Shown: positions 8,402 to 17,158 of the stretch, in pieces | Numbering within the stretch: the stretch's first letter is position 1 | Layout of the letters: each line of letters opens with the position of its first letter | Source of the DNA: an uncultured Bacteroidales bacterium | GTDB lineage: Bacteria; Bacteroidota; Bacteroidia; Bacteroidales; P3 | Direction of reading: 5' to 3' | Length of the DNA stretch: 51,457 nucleotides | Assembly (NCBI GenBank): GCA_900316235.1 | Contig: ONCC01000013.1 | Coordinates: 1 to 51,457, forward strand | Translations under genes and position numbers: made by a program | The notes under the pieces: generated by a model | Database searches by the model: none | What the model was told of the DNA's origin: nothing | The model's input: the letters and a program-made list of their open reading frames with translations, nothing else

Positions 8402-8433
8402 TTGATAAGTTGATAGGTTGATAAGTTGATAGG
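8402..8433. repeat. Two perfect 16-bp tandem repeats at the 5' end of trkH
   Basis: TTGATAAGTTGATAGG occurs twice without interruption between the trkA stop codon (8443-8445) and the trkH coding region. Read on the coding strand it encodes an open in-frame extension without ATG, GTG or TTG. It belongs to the same GTTGATAG family as the inverted repeat at 5361-5416. Confidence 0.9.
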
Positions 8434-8442
8434 AAGTGGGCT

Positions 8443-9783
8443 TTAGTCGAAGAGTTTTGCCATTTGAGCCATGGCCTTGGGGAGGGTGAAGATGACGACT
8501 TTGTCATCCTGTTTGAGTTGCAGTTCGCGGCTCGGCAGGAGCGTTTCTCTCCCTCGAATGATACCGCCGATGGTGGCTCCCTGCGGGATGTCCAGCTCGC
8601 CGATGGGCTTGCGCGTGGCCGGCGACCATTTGCCCACCATCAGTTCGAACACTTCGGCATTGGTGCCGGAGAGCCACTTGGAACTCACAGCGTCGCCCTT
8701 GACGATAAAACGGGCTATGTAGCTGGCAGTGATGAGCTTCTTGTTGATGATGGTGTCGATGCCGATATCCTGCGAGATATCGATAAAACCGGTATTCTCT
8801 ACCAGCGCGATGGTGCGTTTGACACCCAGTCGCTTGGCATGCAAGCAGGTGAGGACATTGGTCTCACTCGAGTCGGTGACGCCGATGAAGGCGTCGGCAT
8901 TCTGGAGGCCCTCCTCCTTGAGGAGTTCAATGTCGGTGGCGTCGCCATGGATGATAAGGGTGTCGTCGAGCAGGGCGCTGAGTTCCTCGGCACGCCTGCG
9001 GTCCTCCTCTATGAGAGTGATGCGCATCTTGTCCTGCAGTGTCATAGCGGCATAGCGTCCAATTCGTCCACCACCAGCTATCATGGTGTTGCGGATGCTC
9101 ACTGTTTGCTTCCCCACCACGCGGTTGATGGCCTCCATCTGATTGGCACGGCCAATGATGTAAGCCAGGTCACCTCCTTGAAATACTGTGTCGCTGTGAG
9201 GGATGATGGTGTTTCCATTGCGCAGAAGGGCCACCACACGCACCTGCAGGTCGGGATGCAACTGGGTGAGTTCCTTGACATTGTGTCCCGATACGGGCGA
9301 CCCTGCATCGAGGCGAATGACATACATGGTAAGCAAGCCTCCACTGAAGTCGAAGAACTCGGTGGTGACGGTGTTATTCAAAAGGTTGGTGATTTCCTTG
9401 GCGGCGATACGCTCGGGGCAAACCATCTCGTCAACCCCCAGGTCTCGGAACATCTCGCGATGCTTGGGGCTGAGGAGTTCTGCGTTGGTAATGCGTGCCA
9501 CTGTCTTCTTGGCTTTCAGCTTCTTAGCCAAGATGCAGGTCACCAGATTGATACTCTCCTCATGGAGCACCGAGAGGAAAAGGTCACAATCAGCAACATT
9601 GGCATCCTTAAGCACCTGAGGAGAGGTGCTGTCGCCCGTGATGGTGAGCAGGTCAGTCTCACTCTCAAGACGTTTAAGCAACTCGGAATGAGGGTCCACC
9701 ACGGTGATATTATGGTCCAGTTCGGTAAGCGACTGCGCCAGGTGTACACCCACTTCGCCGTCGCCAGCAATAATAATATTCAT
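8443..9783 (-). CDS. trkA: TrkA, cytosolic RCK subunit of Trk potassium uptake
   Basis: 446 residues from ATG 9783; upstream codons up to 9819 overlap the promoter and are excluded. Two RCK modules: the first begins MNIIIAGDGEVGVHLA, the second TMIAGGGRIGRYAA near residue 228, both Rossmann nucleotide-binding folds with GxGxxG, each followed by a TrkA_C domain. The N-terminal module ends VVDPHSELLKRLE, with the acidic residue expected to hold the ribose of NAD(H). It gates TrkH according to nucleotide binding. First gene of the operon trkA-trkH-trkH, transcribed divergently from ftsE. Confidence 0.94.
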   Translation of the reverse strand: MNIIIAGDGEVGVHLAQSLTELDHNITVVDPHSELLKRLESETDLLTITGDSTSPQVLKDANVADCDLFLSVLHEESINLVTCILAKKLKAKKTVARITNAELLSPKHREMFRDLGVDEMVCPERIAAKEITNLLNNTVTTEFFDFSGGLLTMYVIRLDAGSPVSGHNVKELTQLHPDLQVRVVALLRNGNTIIPHSDTVFQGGDLAYIIGRANQMEAINRVVGKQTVSIRNTMIAGGGRIGRYAAMTLQDKMRITLIEEDRRRAEELSALLDDTLIIHGDATDIELLKEEGLQNADAFIGVTDSSETNVLTCLHAKRLGVKRTIALVENTGFIDISQDIGIDTIINKKLITASYIARFIVKGDAVSSKWLSGTNAEVFELMVGKWSPATRKPIGELDIPQGATIGGIIRGRETLLPSRELQLKQDDKVVIFTLPKAMAQMAKLFD

Positions 9784-9808
9784 CCTTCTAGGTTTCAAAA
9801 ACGGGCTG

Positions 9809-9816
9809 CAAAAATA
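9809..9816 (-). promoter_or_regulatory. -7 element of the trkA operon promoter
   Basis: TATTTTTG on the minus strand (complement CAAAAATA), 25 bases before ATG 9783. No clear -33 TTTG at the usual distance. It faces the ftsE promoter back to back. Confidence 0.55.
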
Positions 9817-9849
9817 CATATTTTTTTACAATAATTCATAATAATTTCG

Positions 9850-9857
9850 TATTTTTG
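9850..9857 (+). promoter_or_regulatory. -7 element of the ftsE promoter
   Basis: TATTTTTG matches TAnnTTTG, 25 bases before the ftsE ATG. The region between the two divergent -7 elements is only 33 bases and very AT-rich, so the two promoters share their upstream DNA. Confidence 0.55.
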
Positions 9858-9882
9858 CAGTTTATAAAACAAAACTTTTTAC

Positions 9883-10599
9883 ATGGACAACAGCGACAAT
9901 AGCACTACAAATCAACCGATTGTACACCTAGAAAATCTCACCATCAGCCATGAGAACGGCTTGCTGTTGACTGACGTGAACCTCAGTCTGAACGAGGGCG
10001 AGTTTGTCTACCTCATCGGCAAGAGTGGCGCAGGAAAGACCTCACTGCTGCGCAGTCTCTATGCCGACAGGCCTATCGACAACGGCATCGCCGAAGTGTG
10101 TGGCTATGACGTAGTGAACATCAAGCGCCGCCATATCCCCCAGTTGCGCCGCCGTATCGGCATTGTCTTCCAGAACTTCCGCCTCCTCGACGATCGCAAT
10201 GTCTATGCCAACCTTGAGTTCGTGCTCCGCGCCACAGGCTGGAAGAAAAAGAACGAGATTCAAGACCAGATAGAGAAAACGCTGACGGCCGTGGGTATCG
10301 CCGACAAGGCTTTCGTCAACCCCATGCACCTCTCCGAGGGCGAGCAACAGCGTGTAGGCATCGCCCGAGCACTCATCAACAACCCCACCCTGATTCTCGC
10401 CGATGAACCCACAGGCAATCTCGATCCTGTCACCTCGGCGGAGATTATGCAGTTGCTGCTCGACATCAATCGCCAGACACGTACCACCATGCTCATCTCC
10501 ACCCACGACTTTATGATGATTGACAAGTTTCCCGCACGCGTGGTGGTCTGCGAAAATGGAACACTTGTGGACACGGAGAAAAATGAAGAAATGAAATAA
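9883..10599 (+). CDS. ftsE: Cell-division ATP-binding protein FtsE
   Basis: 238 residues. ABC ATPase with Walker A GKSGAGKT (residues 46-53), Q-loop Gln97 (VFQNFR), signature LSEGEQQ (150-156), Walker B LILADEP (170-176) and H-loop STHD. The FQNFRLL segment and an EGEFVYLIG start are typical of FtsE, which works with membrane FtsX to activate peptidoglycan hydrolases at the division site. No ftsX is adjacent, as is common in Bacteroidota where the two genes are separated. MacB/LolD-type transporters are the main alternative. Confidence 0.85.
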   Translation: MDNSDNSTTNQPIVHLENLTISHENGLLLTDVNLSLNEGEFVYLIGKSGAGKTSLLRSLYADRPIDNGIAEVCGYDVVNIKRRHIPQLRRRIGIVFQNFRLLDDRNVYANLEFVLRATGWKKKNEIQDQIEKTLTAVGIADKAFVNPMHLSEGEQQRVGIARALINNPTLILADEPTGNLDPVTSAEIMQLLLDINRQTRTTMLISTHDFMMIDKFPARVVVCENGTLVDTEKNEEMK

Positions 10600-10635
10600 A
10601 CAAAGCCCATTAGGTACTAAAGAAAAAACACGATA

Positions 10636-11577
10636 ATGAAAAAGATCCTCAGCTTGATATTCATCGGCCTGCTGTTTGTCAGCGGAGCCGACGCCATGGC
10701 CCAGAACAAGAAGAAGAAAGGTTCCAGCAAGAAACAGACTTCCATGTTTGTCGAAGGACGCCAGAAAGTGCGTCAAACGGACTACGCCACCTTTGACAAA
10801 TTCACCAATTTCAGCACCAAAGACAACAACATCTACTACAGTTCTTTCAACTATACCGACTTCCCGGCTCTGACCGTCGACCCCAACCCCGCATGGCCCG
10901 ATGAGATTCGTCCGGTGATGAACTACTTGGAAAAAGTATCTCGTGCTTCAATAACCCTTTATGCCCTCTATGCCCTTAACCCCGAAATCACCGACCATGC
11001 ACAGCGTGAGCAACTCCACCAACAGGCCCGTGAGGAAGCCAAAGCCTCTCTCAACTCCTTTGAAGACTGGAAGAGCAAGAAAAACATGCGCAACAAAACC
11101 CAGTTCAAGGTAGCCGAAGTCGACTACCGCTACTTCAAAGGTGCCAACTTCTACAATGAGCAGCGTGGCGATGACATCATCCATGTGGGCGTTCTCATCT
11201 ATCTCGGCAGCAAGAAGAACTCCATCTTTACCACTGACACCACCACCCATACCTTCCCTGACATCAAATTCTTCCCCAACGACGCCACCATCGTCGAATC
11301 CTGGATGCCCGTGCTTGACGAGTTGTCGGACTACCTGAAGAACAACGACCGCAAGGGTGTGATTATCAGCGGGTACACCGACAACCAGGGCACCGAAGCC
11401 TATATCCAGGGTCTCTCACATCAGCGCGCCATGGAGGTAAAGAAAGCCCTCCTTATGCGAGGCATCGACGCCAGCCGCATCGAGATTGTCGTCAAGGGTG
11501 ACGAGGACCCCATCGGAGACAACAGCACCTATGAGGGCCGCATCGCCAACAACCGCGTGAGCATCAAAGTACAATAA
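10636..11577 (+). CDS. OmpA-family protein with peptidoglycan-binding domain
   Basis: 313 residues. A signal peptide (MKKILSLIFIGLLFVSGADAMAQ) is followed by a lysine-rich spacer and a domain of about 180 residues of unknown structure rich in F/Y-containing segments. The last 90 residues form an OmpA C-terminal domain: IKFFPNDATIV, SGYTDNQGTEAYIQGLS, QRAMEVKKALLMRGID and a final GRIANNRVSIKV, with the Asp and Arg that hold diaminopimelate. It should anchor an outer-membrane or periplasmic structure to peptidoglycan. It follows ftsE by 36 bases and precedes the acyltransferase-like gene by 3 bases, so the four genes 9883-12977 probably form one transcript. Confidence 0.85.
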   Translation: MKKILSLIFIGLLFVSGADAMAQNKKKKGSSKKQTSMFVEGRQKVRQTDYATFDKFTNFSTKDNNIYYSSFNYTDFPALTVDPNPAWPDEIRPVMNYLEKVSRASITLYALYALNPEITDHAQREQLHQQAREEAKASLNSFEDWKSKKNMRNKTQFKVAEVDYRYFKGANFYNEQRGDDIIHVGVLIYLGSKKNSIFTTDTTTHTFPDIKFFPNDATIVESWMPVLDELSDYLKNNDRKGVIISGYTDNQGTEAYIQGLSHQRAMEVKKALLMRGIDASRIEIVVKGDEDPIGDNSTYEGRIANNRVSIKVQ

Positions 11578-11580
11578 TCT

Positions 11581-12507
11581 TTGACCAACAAAGAAAAATA
11601 CCGCCAACTATGTGAGACAGAGGGGTTGCGAATCCCTCTGTTTCAGCAATATTGGTGGATGGAGGCAGTCTGCGAGGACAAGCAGTGGGATGTGCTGTTA
11701 TATGAAAAAGACGGTACTATCATGGGGGCTATGCCTTTTCTTTATGGAAAGAAGTTCGGCATCAAGTACATACTGCAACCACAACTAACCCCCTGGAGTG
11801 GTCCCTGGCTGAGACAAGAGATGAGCGACCTCAGCCACAAAGAGACCTTATCTGCCCTAGCTCAAGCATTACACAACCAGCACGCAAAACTGTGCATGCA
11901 ACGGTTCTCCCCGGGGATGAACGAATGGCAACTCTTCCAACAGTTTAAATTCAAACATACCACACGCTACACCTACCGCTTCGACCCGCTGCCCGAACCC
12001 ACGATCCTCAAGGAATTGGCGGCGAAGGAACGACGCAAAGGGATAGAGGCTGTGGAGAACGCTTATATAGTGGACCGCACGGTAGACGCAGATGAATTCG
12101 CCGATTTCCATATTGCCTATTGGGAACGGCGCAGCGGCAAAGACCTGCTGAGTCGCGACTTCATACAACGGATATGCTCTACTTCCCTCAACCGCGGACA
12201 GGCTTTGCTCTATGGCTTGCGTAACAAAAACGGCACCCTGATGGCAGCTCGATTTGTTGTATTTGACAGTACATGCGCATACTCACTGCTGTCGGCTCTC
12301 CATGCCGACTCCCTTCGCAATAGTATGACAAAACTCGTGTGGACCATGCTTACGGACCTCTACGGTCGCACCAAAGCCTTTGACTTTGAGGGAGGCATGG
12401 ACTCTGGCATCGGACACTTCTATCACTCCTTCGGCACCACAAAAACCGAAATCGACTGCATCTACCGTTCACAAATTCCCTTTGGCACAAAACTACTACA
12501 CCTATGA
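11581..12507 (+). CDS. GNAT/FemAB-like N-acyltransferase
   Basis: 308 residues from a TTG start three bases after the previous stop; no ATG is suitably placed. The arrangement FQQYWWMEAVC near the N-terminus, the YEKDGTIMGAMPFLYGKKFG strand pair, RRKGIEAVENA, and a C-terminal half with LYGLRNKNGTLMAARFVVFD and FDFEGGMDSGIGHFYHSFG fit the double-GNAT fold of FemAB/BioF2-like acyltransferases. These transfer aminoacyl or acyl groups, often to envelope precursors; the substrate cannot be told. Its stop overlaps the rlmH start (ATGA). Confidence 0.65.
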   Translation: MTNKEKYRQLCETEGLRIPLFQQYWWMEAVCEDKQWDVLLYEKDGTIMGAMPFLYGKKFGIKYILQPQLTPWSGPWLRQEMSDLSHKETLSALAQALHNQHAKLCMQRFSPGMNEWQLFQQFKFKHTTRYTYRFDPLPEPTILKELAAKERRKGIEAVENAYIVDRTVDADEFADFHIAYWERRSGKDLLSRDFIQRICSTSLNRGQALLYGLRNKNGTLMAARFVVFDSTCAYSLLSALHADSLRNSMTKLVWTMLTDLYGRTKAFDFEGGMDSGIGHFYHSFGTTKTEIDCIYRSQIPFGTKLLHL

Positions 12508-12977
12508 ACATCAAACTCATAGTTGTCTCCAAGACCGATATTCCCTACCTTCAAGCCGGAATCGAGGAATATGTCGGACGACTGAGACACTACTGCGACT
12601 TCGAAATGATAGTCATTCCTGCACTGAAAAACCTCGGAAAAGCCTCTACCGACGAGGTTAAGGAGCGGGAGGGACAGTTGATATTGAAACAATTGGAGAA
12701 AGCAGACACCATAGTGCTGCTCGACGAACATGGTCGGGAGTACACTTCTGTTGGCTTCTCAAAATACCTTCAGAAACAGATGAATGCCGGCACACGGACG
12801 CTAGCTTTCGTCATCGGCGGCGCTTTCGGTTTCTCTCCTGCCGTTTATGCCGCCGCCAATCACAAGATTTCACTATCGCAGATGACTTTCAACCACCAGA
12901 TGGTGAGGCTATTCTTCACCGAACAGCTCTACCGCGCCTTCACCATCCTCCATCACGAGAAGTACCACAACGAGTAA
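12504..12977 (+). CDS. rlmH: 23S rRNA (pseudouridine-1915-N3)-methyltransferase RlmH
   Basis: 157 residues, the normal family length. SPOUT-class methyltransferase with a deep trefoil knot: LLDEHGREYTS, FVIGGAFGFSP and the C-terminal LSQMTFNHQMVRLFFTEQLYRAFTI that binds S-adenosylmethionine, ending in the characteristic YHNE. It methylates a pseudouridine in helix 69 of 23S rRNA in assembled 70S ribosomes. Its stop is immediately adjacent to the stop of the convergent gene at 12978. Confidence 0.96.
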   Translation: MNIKLIVVSKTDIPYLQAGIEEYVGRLRHYCDFEMIVIPALKNLGKASTDEVKEREGQLILKQLEKADTIVLLDEHGREYTSVGFSKYLQKQMNAGTRTLAFVIGGAFGFSPAVYAAANHKISLSQMTFNHQMVRLFFTEQLYRAFTILHHEKYHNE

Positions 12978-13391
12978 TTAGAGTTTTGGCTCGAACTCGA
13001 CGATGGCAAACTGCTCGTCAAAAAAGATATCCTTCAATGTTATATGATCGAAAAGCGTTCCTGCTTGGGCGTTCTTGCTCAAGCAGAGTTTGATGCGATT
13101 GTCGGGCAGTTGTTCAATCATGTCACCTCCCGGCTGCCCCTGAGCGTGATTCAACGCCGTACGAATCATGAAATCGATACCCATGCCGCCGGCATAGGAC
13201 AGGATGATATTTCCCTCTGAGTCTATCTGTTCCACCGTAAGATCGATGCCCACACTGGCGGTCTTAACAAACATATTGACCTCATAGGCGATGCGCACCG
13301 TGTGCGGGCCACCATAGATGATTGGCAGACTGCGGCCCGCCTTGCGCTCAATCAAATTGCTAATTTCCTGATAGGTAAGTCTGAATTGCAT
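12978..13391 (-). CDS. Conserved hypothetical protein
   Basis: 137 residues with no signal peptide or membrane helix, so probably cytosolic. Features are an N-terminal helix (QFRLTYQEISNLIERKAG), then beta-rich sequence (VRIAYEVNMFVKTASVGIDLTVEQI) and a DNRIKLCLSKN strand. I do not recognise the family. It lies 14 bases downstream of the LytTR regulator on the same strand and is probably cotranscribed; its stop abuts that of rlmH with no spacer, so transcripts of the two genes overlap. Confidence 0.6.
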   Translation of the reverse strand: MQFRLTYQEISNLIERKAGRSLPIIYGGPHTVRIAYEVNMFVKTASVGIDLTVEQIDSEGNIILSYAGGMGIDFMIRTALNHAQGQPGGDMIEQLPDNRIKLCLSKNAQAGTLFDHITLKDIFFDEQFAIVEFEPKL

Positions 13392-13405
13392 ATAGGATAG
13401 ATGTT

Positions 13406-14293
13406 TTAAACCGATATATCATTATTGTCGGAAGAGAAAAAGGCTGTGACGGCAGCGGTATAGCTTTTCGAGACAGGGATAGTCTTGGAGGAGGAAGAGA
13501 GCTCGAGCACCATCCCCGAGCGTTCCTTGCGCATAAGCTTCACATTCACCACATTGACCATATACCCACGGTGACATCGCAACAAACCCATACCACTGTA
13601 TTCTTTCTCCAGGTCCTTCAGTGAATTGTGAAGAATAAACGTATCCTCCTTATCATCATTTAAATAATGGATATTGGCATAATTGTCGGCCGCCTCAATA
13701 TACAATACATTGGCAAAACGGGTGGAAAACGACAGGCGACCTCCCTTGTCGTAGAAATTGATACTCTGCTCCGCGGGGGTCGGCTGTGTGTCGATCGAGA
13801 ACTTGCGCCGCAAGGTCACCAACTCCATCCGAAGTTCCCGTAGACGGAACGAGAGAAAGGCTATCACATTGGGTATCAAGAAGACCGCCACATTCCCCAG
13901 CAGAATGTCGGCAGACAGAGGTGCAAGACGAAGACTTCCTCCACCACTGAGACTCCACGCCATAATGGCCGTTACCGCCACGCAAAAAATTAGTTCAACG
14001 AACATCCATACTGCCAAAGTAAAGAATGACAAATCCTTATATCGACCAACAGCCATGAGAACCACCCTGCTCACTGCCACCGTTGCATAGCCACCCGCCG
14101 CCATCAAGGCCAGGCGGGCCAGGGGAGAAAGCGCTGAATTTTGTGACGTATAATCCAGCACACCCACGGGCTGAATAAATACAACTAGTATTACAGCAAG
14201 AAAAAAAGACAATACCAAGAAAAGCAAAATTGACTCCTTCGAGGTTAAGAAACGAGCAATTGCCGGCAAATTTAGTGTTTGGTCAGTATTCAT
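13406..14293 (-). CDS. Membrane-bound LytTR-family transcription regulator
   Basis: 295 residues. Four hydrophobic segments in the first 150 residues (LLFLVLSFFLAVILVVF; LARLALMAAGGYATVAVSRVVL; FFTLAVWMFVELIFCVAVTAI; LLGNVAVFLIPNVIAFLS) form a membrane sensor region. A coiled linker (RELRMELVTLRRKF) leads to a LytTR DNA-binding domain from about residue 190: VLYIEAADNYANIHYL, LKDLEKEY, LLRCHRGYMVNVVNV and TIPVSKSY. LytTR proteins usually work in two-component systems; here sensing and DNA binding are fused with no receiver domain. It is divergent from fabH, so membrane or lipid-linked regulation of the fab cluster is possible (inference). Confidence 0.85.
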   Translation of the reverse strand: MNTDQTLNLPAIARFLTSKESILLFLVLSFFLAVILVVFIQPVGVLDYTSQNSALSPLARLALMAAGGYATVAVSRVVLMAVGRYKDLSFFTLAVWMFVELIFCVAVTAIMAWSLSGGGSLRLAPLSADILLGNVAVFLIPNVIAFLSFRLRELRMELVTLRRKFSIDTQPTPAEQSINFYDKGGRLSFSTRFANVLYIEAADNYANIHYLNDDKEDTFILHNSLKDLEKEYSGMGLLRCHRGYMVNVVNVKLMRKERSGMVLELSSSSKTIPVSKSYTAAVTAFFSSDNNDISV

Positions 14294-14403
14294 TTTATGC
14301 TAATTCTACCCAAAATATCGAAATTTTACCCAAAATAACGCTTTTTTACCTACAATATTGTGCAATTTACTTAAATTAACTTTTATATTTAGGATTTTTA
14401 ACG

Positions 14404-14411
14404 TTTCTTTG
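14404..14411 (+). promoter_or_regulatory. Probable -7 element upstream of fabH
   Basis: TTTCTTTG followed by CAG, one mismatch from TAnnTTTG, 26 bases before the fabH ATG in the 144-base divergent region shared with the LytTR gene. The same TTTCTTTGCA core recurs at 18745. The region is strongly AT-rich with no clear -33. Confidence 0.45.
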
Positions 14412-14437
14412 CAGCCCGAAAATTAATAAAAATTAAC

Positions 14438-15400
14438 ATGAAAATACTAGGAACTGGAAGTGCACTACCGAAAAAAGTCGTGACCAACGACATGCTGTCG
14501 GAGTTTCTCGACACCAGCGACGAATGGATTACTACCCGAACAGGAATCAAGACACGTCATATCATCACCGACGAAAGATTCGAAGATTTGGCAACCGAAG
14601 CGGCCGGACGGGCCATCGATGCCGCCGGCCTCTGTCCCGACGACATTGACTACATCGTTTGCTCCAATGTATCCAACCTTTTTATCACTCCTCACCTCTC
14701 CAGCATCATCATGGGCAACTTGGGCATGAAAGGTCCCCTCTGCCCCACCATGGATGTCAATGCCGCCTGCGTGGGATTCGTGCAGAGCCTCGACGTCTGC
14801 GACGCCCTGCTCGCCACAGGCCGCGCCAAGCACATTCTTCTGGTTGCTGCCGAGGAATGCACCCGATTCTGCGACTGGACCGACCGCAACTGCGCCGTGC
14901 TCTTCGGCGACGGTGCCGGTGCTGTAGTCCTCGGCCAGGGCGATAGCCTCGTCGCGAGCAAAATCACCACCATCCCAATGCCCGATGTCATTGTCTACCA
15001 GAACCCCATGGAAGCCACGCCTTTCGAGACCCGTGAGGGTATTGACACCCATAGCGCCCTGGTAATGAAAGGCCGCGAGGTGTTCCGCATGGCTGTCACC
15101 TCGGCAGCCCGCGACATCGCCAGCGTAACTGCCGATGCAGGACTCACCCTCGGTGACATCGACCATTTCCTCCTCCACCAGGCCAACCTCCGCATCAACG
15201 AGGCCATCCGAGAGAATCTCAATCAGCCCCAGGAGAAATTCCCCACCAATGTACAACGCTTCGGTAACACAAGTTCGGCCAGTATTCCACTGCTGCTCGA
15301 CGAAGGGGTGCGCGAAGGAAAAATCAGACGGGGCGATACCATCTTGATGAGTGCTTTCGGTGCAGGATTTGTCTCAGGGATTGTGATTCTGAAATACTAA
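14438..15400 (+). CDS. fabH: 3-oxoacyl-ACP synthase III (FabH)
   Basis: 320 residues. Thiolase-fold condensing enzyme that starts fatty-acid synthesis by joining an acyl-CoA primer to malonyl-ACP. The catalytic triad is complete: Cys111 in DVNAACVGF, His247 in FLLHQAN, and Asn277 in RFGNTSSASIPLLL. The N-terminal ILGTGSALP and DEWITTRTGIKTRHI motifs are standard. It opens the cluster fabH-fabF-fabZ-fabG (gaps 35, 41 and 5 bases). Confidence 0.95.
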   Translation: MKILGTGSALPKKVVTNDMLSEFLDTSDEWITTRTGIKTRHIITDERFEDLATEAAGRAIDAAGLCPDDIDYIVCSNVSNLFITPHLSSIIMGNLGMKGPLCPTMDVNAACVGFVQSLDVCDALLATGRAKHILLVAAEECTRFCDWTDRNCAVLFGDGAGAVVLGQGDSLVASKITTIPMPDVIVYQNPMEATPFETREGIDTHSALVMKGREVFRMAVTSAARDIASVTADAGLTLGDIDHFLLHQANLRINEAIRENLNQPQEKFPTNVQRFGNTSSASIPLLLDEGVREGKIRRGDTILMSAFGAGFVSGIVILKY

Positions 15401-15435
15401 CCATATAAATAATAAAGAAAACAATAATTAATAAT

Positions 15436-16677
15436 ATGAGAAAAGTTTATATCACCGGTGTCGGGTGCATCACCCCCATCGGAAACGACATCAAGACACT
15501 GTGGAACAACCTCATCAATGGGTTCTGCGGCATTGACTTCATCACCAAACTCGATACCACTGACCTTCCCGTGAAGGTGGCCGCCGAGGTGAAGGACTTC
15601 CACCCCGAAAACTACGGCATTGACAAGAACATGATCCGTCACAACGACATCTATGCACTCTACGCACTGGCCGCCGCTGCCCAAGCCATGGCCGACAGCG
15701 GACTGAAAGTGGGCGAGGATGTCGACCCGCGCCGTCTTGGCGTAGCCATCGGCAGCGGCATCGGCGGCATCCAGACCTTCGAGCGCGAACACGCCAACCG
15801 CATGCAGTACGGTCTCCGCCGCATCTCGCCGCTCTTCATACCCGAAATGATTGGCAACATCGCCGGCGGCAACGTTGCCATCACCTACAACGCCCAGGGT
15901 CCCAACCTGCCCGTCGTAACAGCCTGTGCAACAGGTACGCACTCCGTGGGCGAAGCCTACCGCCTCATTCGTGAAGGACGTGCCGACGCCGTCATTACCG
16001 GTGGCGCCGAAGCAGCCGTCTGCGGCATGGCTATCGGAGGTTTTGCCAACATGAAAGCCCTCACCACCAGCGACGACCCCATGGCCGCCTCGCTGCCCTT
16101 CGACAGCCGTCGCCACGGTTTCGTCCTCGGCGAAGGTTCCGGAATCCTCATCCTTGAAAGCGAGGAACTTGTGAAGAAACGCGGTGCCAAGACCTATGCC
16201 GAAGTTTGTGGCTACGGAAACACCTGCGATGCCCACCACTATACCGCCCCCCACCCCGAGGGACGCGGCGCCGCTGAGTCGATGCGTCTGGCCCTCGAAG
16301 AAGCTGGATACAAAGCCGGCGAGAAACTGTATATCAACGCCCACGGCACCGGCACGCCCCTCAACGACAAAGGTGAGACCTTGGCAATAAAAAAAGCCCT
16401 CGGCGAAGAGGAGGCCCGCAAGGCTGTCATCAGCAGCACAAAGTCGATGCACGGCCACATGCTGGGTGCTACGGGTGCCGTCGAACTGATTATCAGCGCT
16501 CTGGCACTGAAGAACGGCATCGTTCCTCCCACTGTCCACCTCGACTCCCCCGACCCCGAGTGCGACCTCGACTATACTCCCAATAAGGCCCGCCAGTACC
16601 CGGCCGACATCGCCATCAGCAACACCTTCGGCTTCGGTGGTCAGAACGCTACCGTAGCCTTACGTGCAATCAAGTAG
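15436..16677 (+). CDS. fabF: 3-oxoacyl-ACP synthase II (FabF)
   Basis: 413 residues, full family length. Elongating condensing enzyme with Cys164 (VTACATGTHS), His303 (NAHGTGTPLND), Lys336 and His341 (SSTKSMHGHMLGATGA), i.e. the Cys-His-His set of KAS I/II rather than FabH-type. The FDSRRHGFVLGEGSG motif is also intact. No acyl carrier protein gene precedes it, whereas acpP-fabF is the common Bacteroidota pair, so this may be an additional copy (see findings). Confidence 0.95.
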   Translation: MRKVYITGVGCITPIGNDIKTLWNNLINGFCGIDFITKLDTTDLPVKVAAEVKDFHPENYGIDKNMIRHNDIYALYALAAAAQAMADSGLKVGEDVDPRRLGVAIGSGIGGIQTFEREHANRMQYGLRRISPLFIPEMIGNIAGGNVAITYNAQGPNLPVVTACATGTHSVGEAYRLIREGRADAVITGGAEAAVCGMAIGGFANMKALTTSDDPMAASLPFDSRRHGFVLGEGSGILILESEELVKKRGAKTYAEVCGYGNTCDAHHYTAPHPEGRGAAESMRLALEEAGYKAGEKLYINAHGTGTPLNDKGETLAIKKALGEEEARKAVISSTKSMHGHMLGATGAVELIISALALKNGIVPPTVHLDSPDPECDLDYTPNKARQYPADIAISNTFGFGGQNATVALRAIK

Positions 16678-16718
16678 TCAAATAGGTAGTAGTTAAGACA
16701 ATAGTAAATATTTATATC

Positions 16719-17153
16719 ATGGATATTCTTAACCGAGACGAAATCAAGACCTTCCTGCCTCACCGCGAGCCCATGCTGCTTGTCGACGACGTCACCATGG
16801 AAGGCAACGAAGCCATCGCCCACTACCATGTGCGCGGCGACGAATTCTTCCTGCAGGGCCACTTCCCCGGCAACCCCATCGTACCTGGCGTCATCCTCTG
16901 CGAAATCATGGGGCAGTCGATGTGCATCCTGGTGCGCGACGAACTCGCCCAAGGCCGCACTCCCCTCTACAGTGGCATCAAGGAAGCCCGCTTCCGCCAG
17001 CCCGTGCGCCCCGGCGACACCATCGAGATCCGCGGCCACATCACCGACCGCCGTGCCCTCATCTTCCATGCCGAAGCCGAGGCCAAGGTCAACGGTAAGA
17101 CTGCCGTCAAAGGAGTCCTCTCTTTTGCATTAATCGATACACCTAAAAACTGA
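16719..17153 (+). CDS. fabZ: 3-hydroxyacyl-ACP dehydratase (FabZ)
   Basis: 144 residues, a single hot-dog domain. FLPHREPMLLVDDV at the N-terminus, then GHFPGNPIVPGV with catalytic His48 and CEIMGQ with Glu62. It removes water from 3-hydroxyacyl-ACP. In most Bacteroidota the housekeeping FabZ is fused to LpxC, so a stand-alone copy next to its own ketosynthases is notable. It is followed by fabG after 5 bases. Confidence 0.93.
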   Translation: MDILNRDEIKTFLPHREPMLLVDDVTMEGNEAIAHYHVRGDEFFLQGHFPGNPIVPGVILCEIMGQSMCILVRDELAQGRTPLYSGIKEARFRQPVRPGDTIEIRGHITDRRALIFHAEAEAKVNGKTAVKGVLSFALIDTPKN

Positions 17154-17158
17154 ACAAT

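Noticed and set aside
8464..9834. Plus-strand open frame of 456 codons
   Set aside because: Exact antisense of trkA, rich in His/Gln and without any family motif; an artefact of biased codon use.
15397..16539. Minus-strand open frame of 380 codons
   Set aside because: Antisense of fabF, which has complete catalytic motifs; Gly/His/Val-rich shadow.
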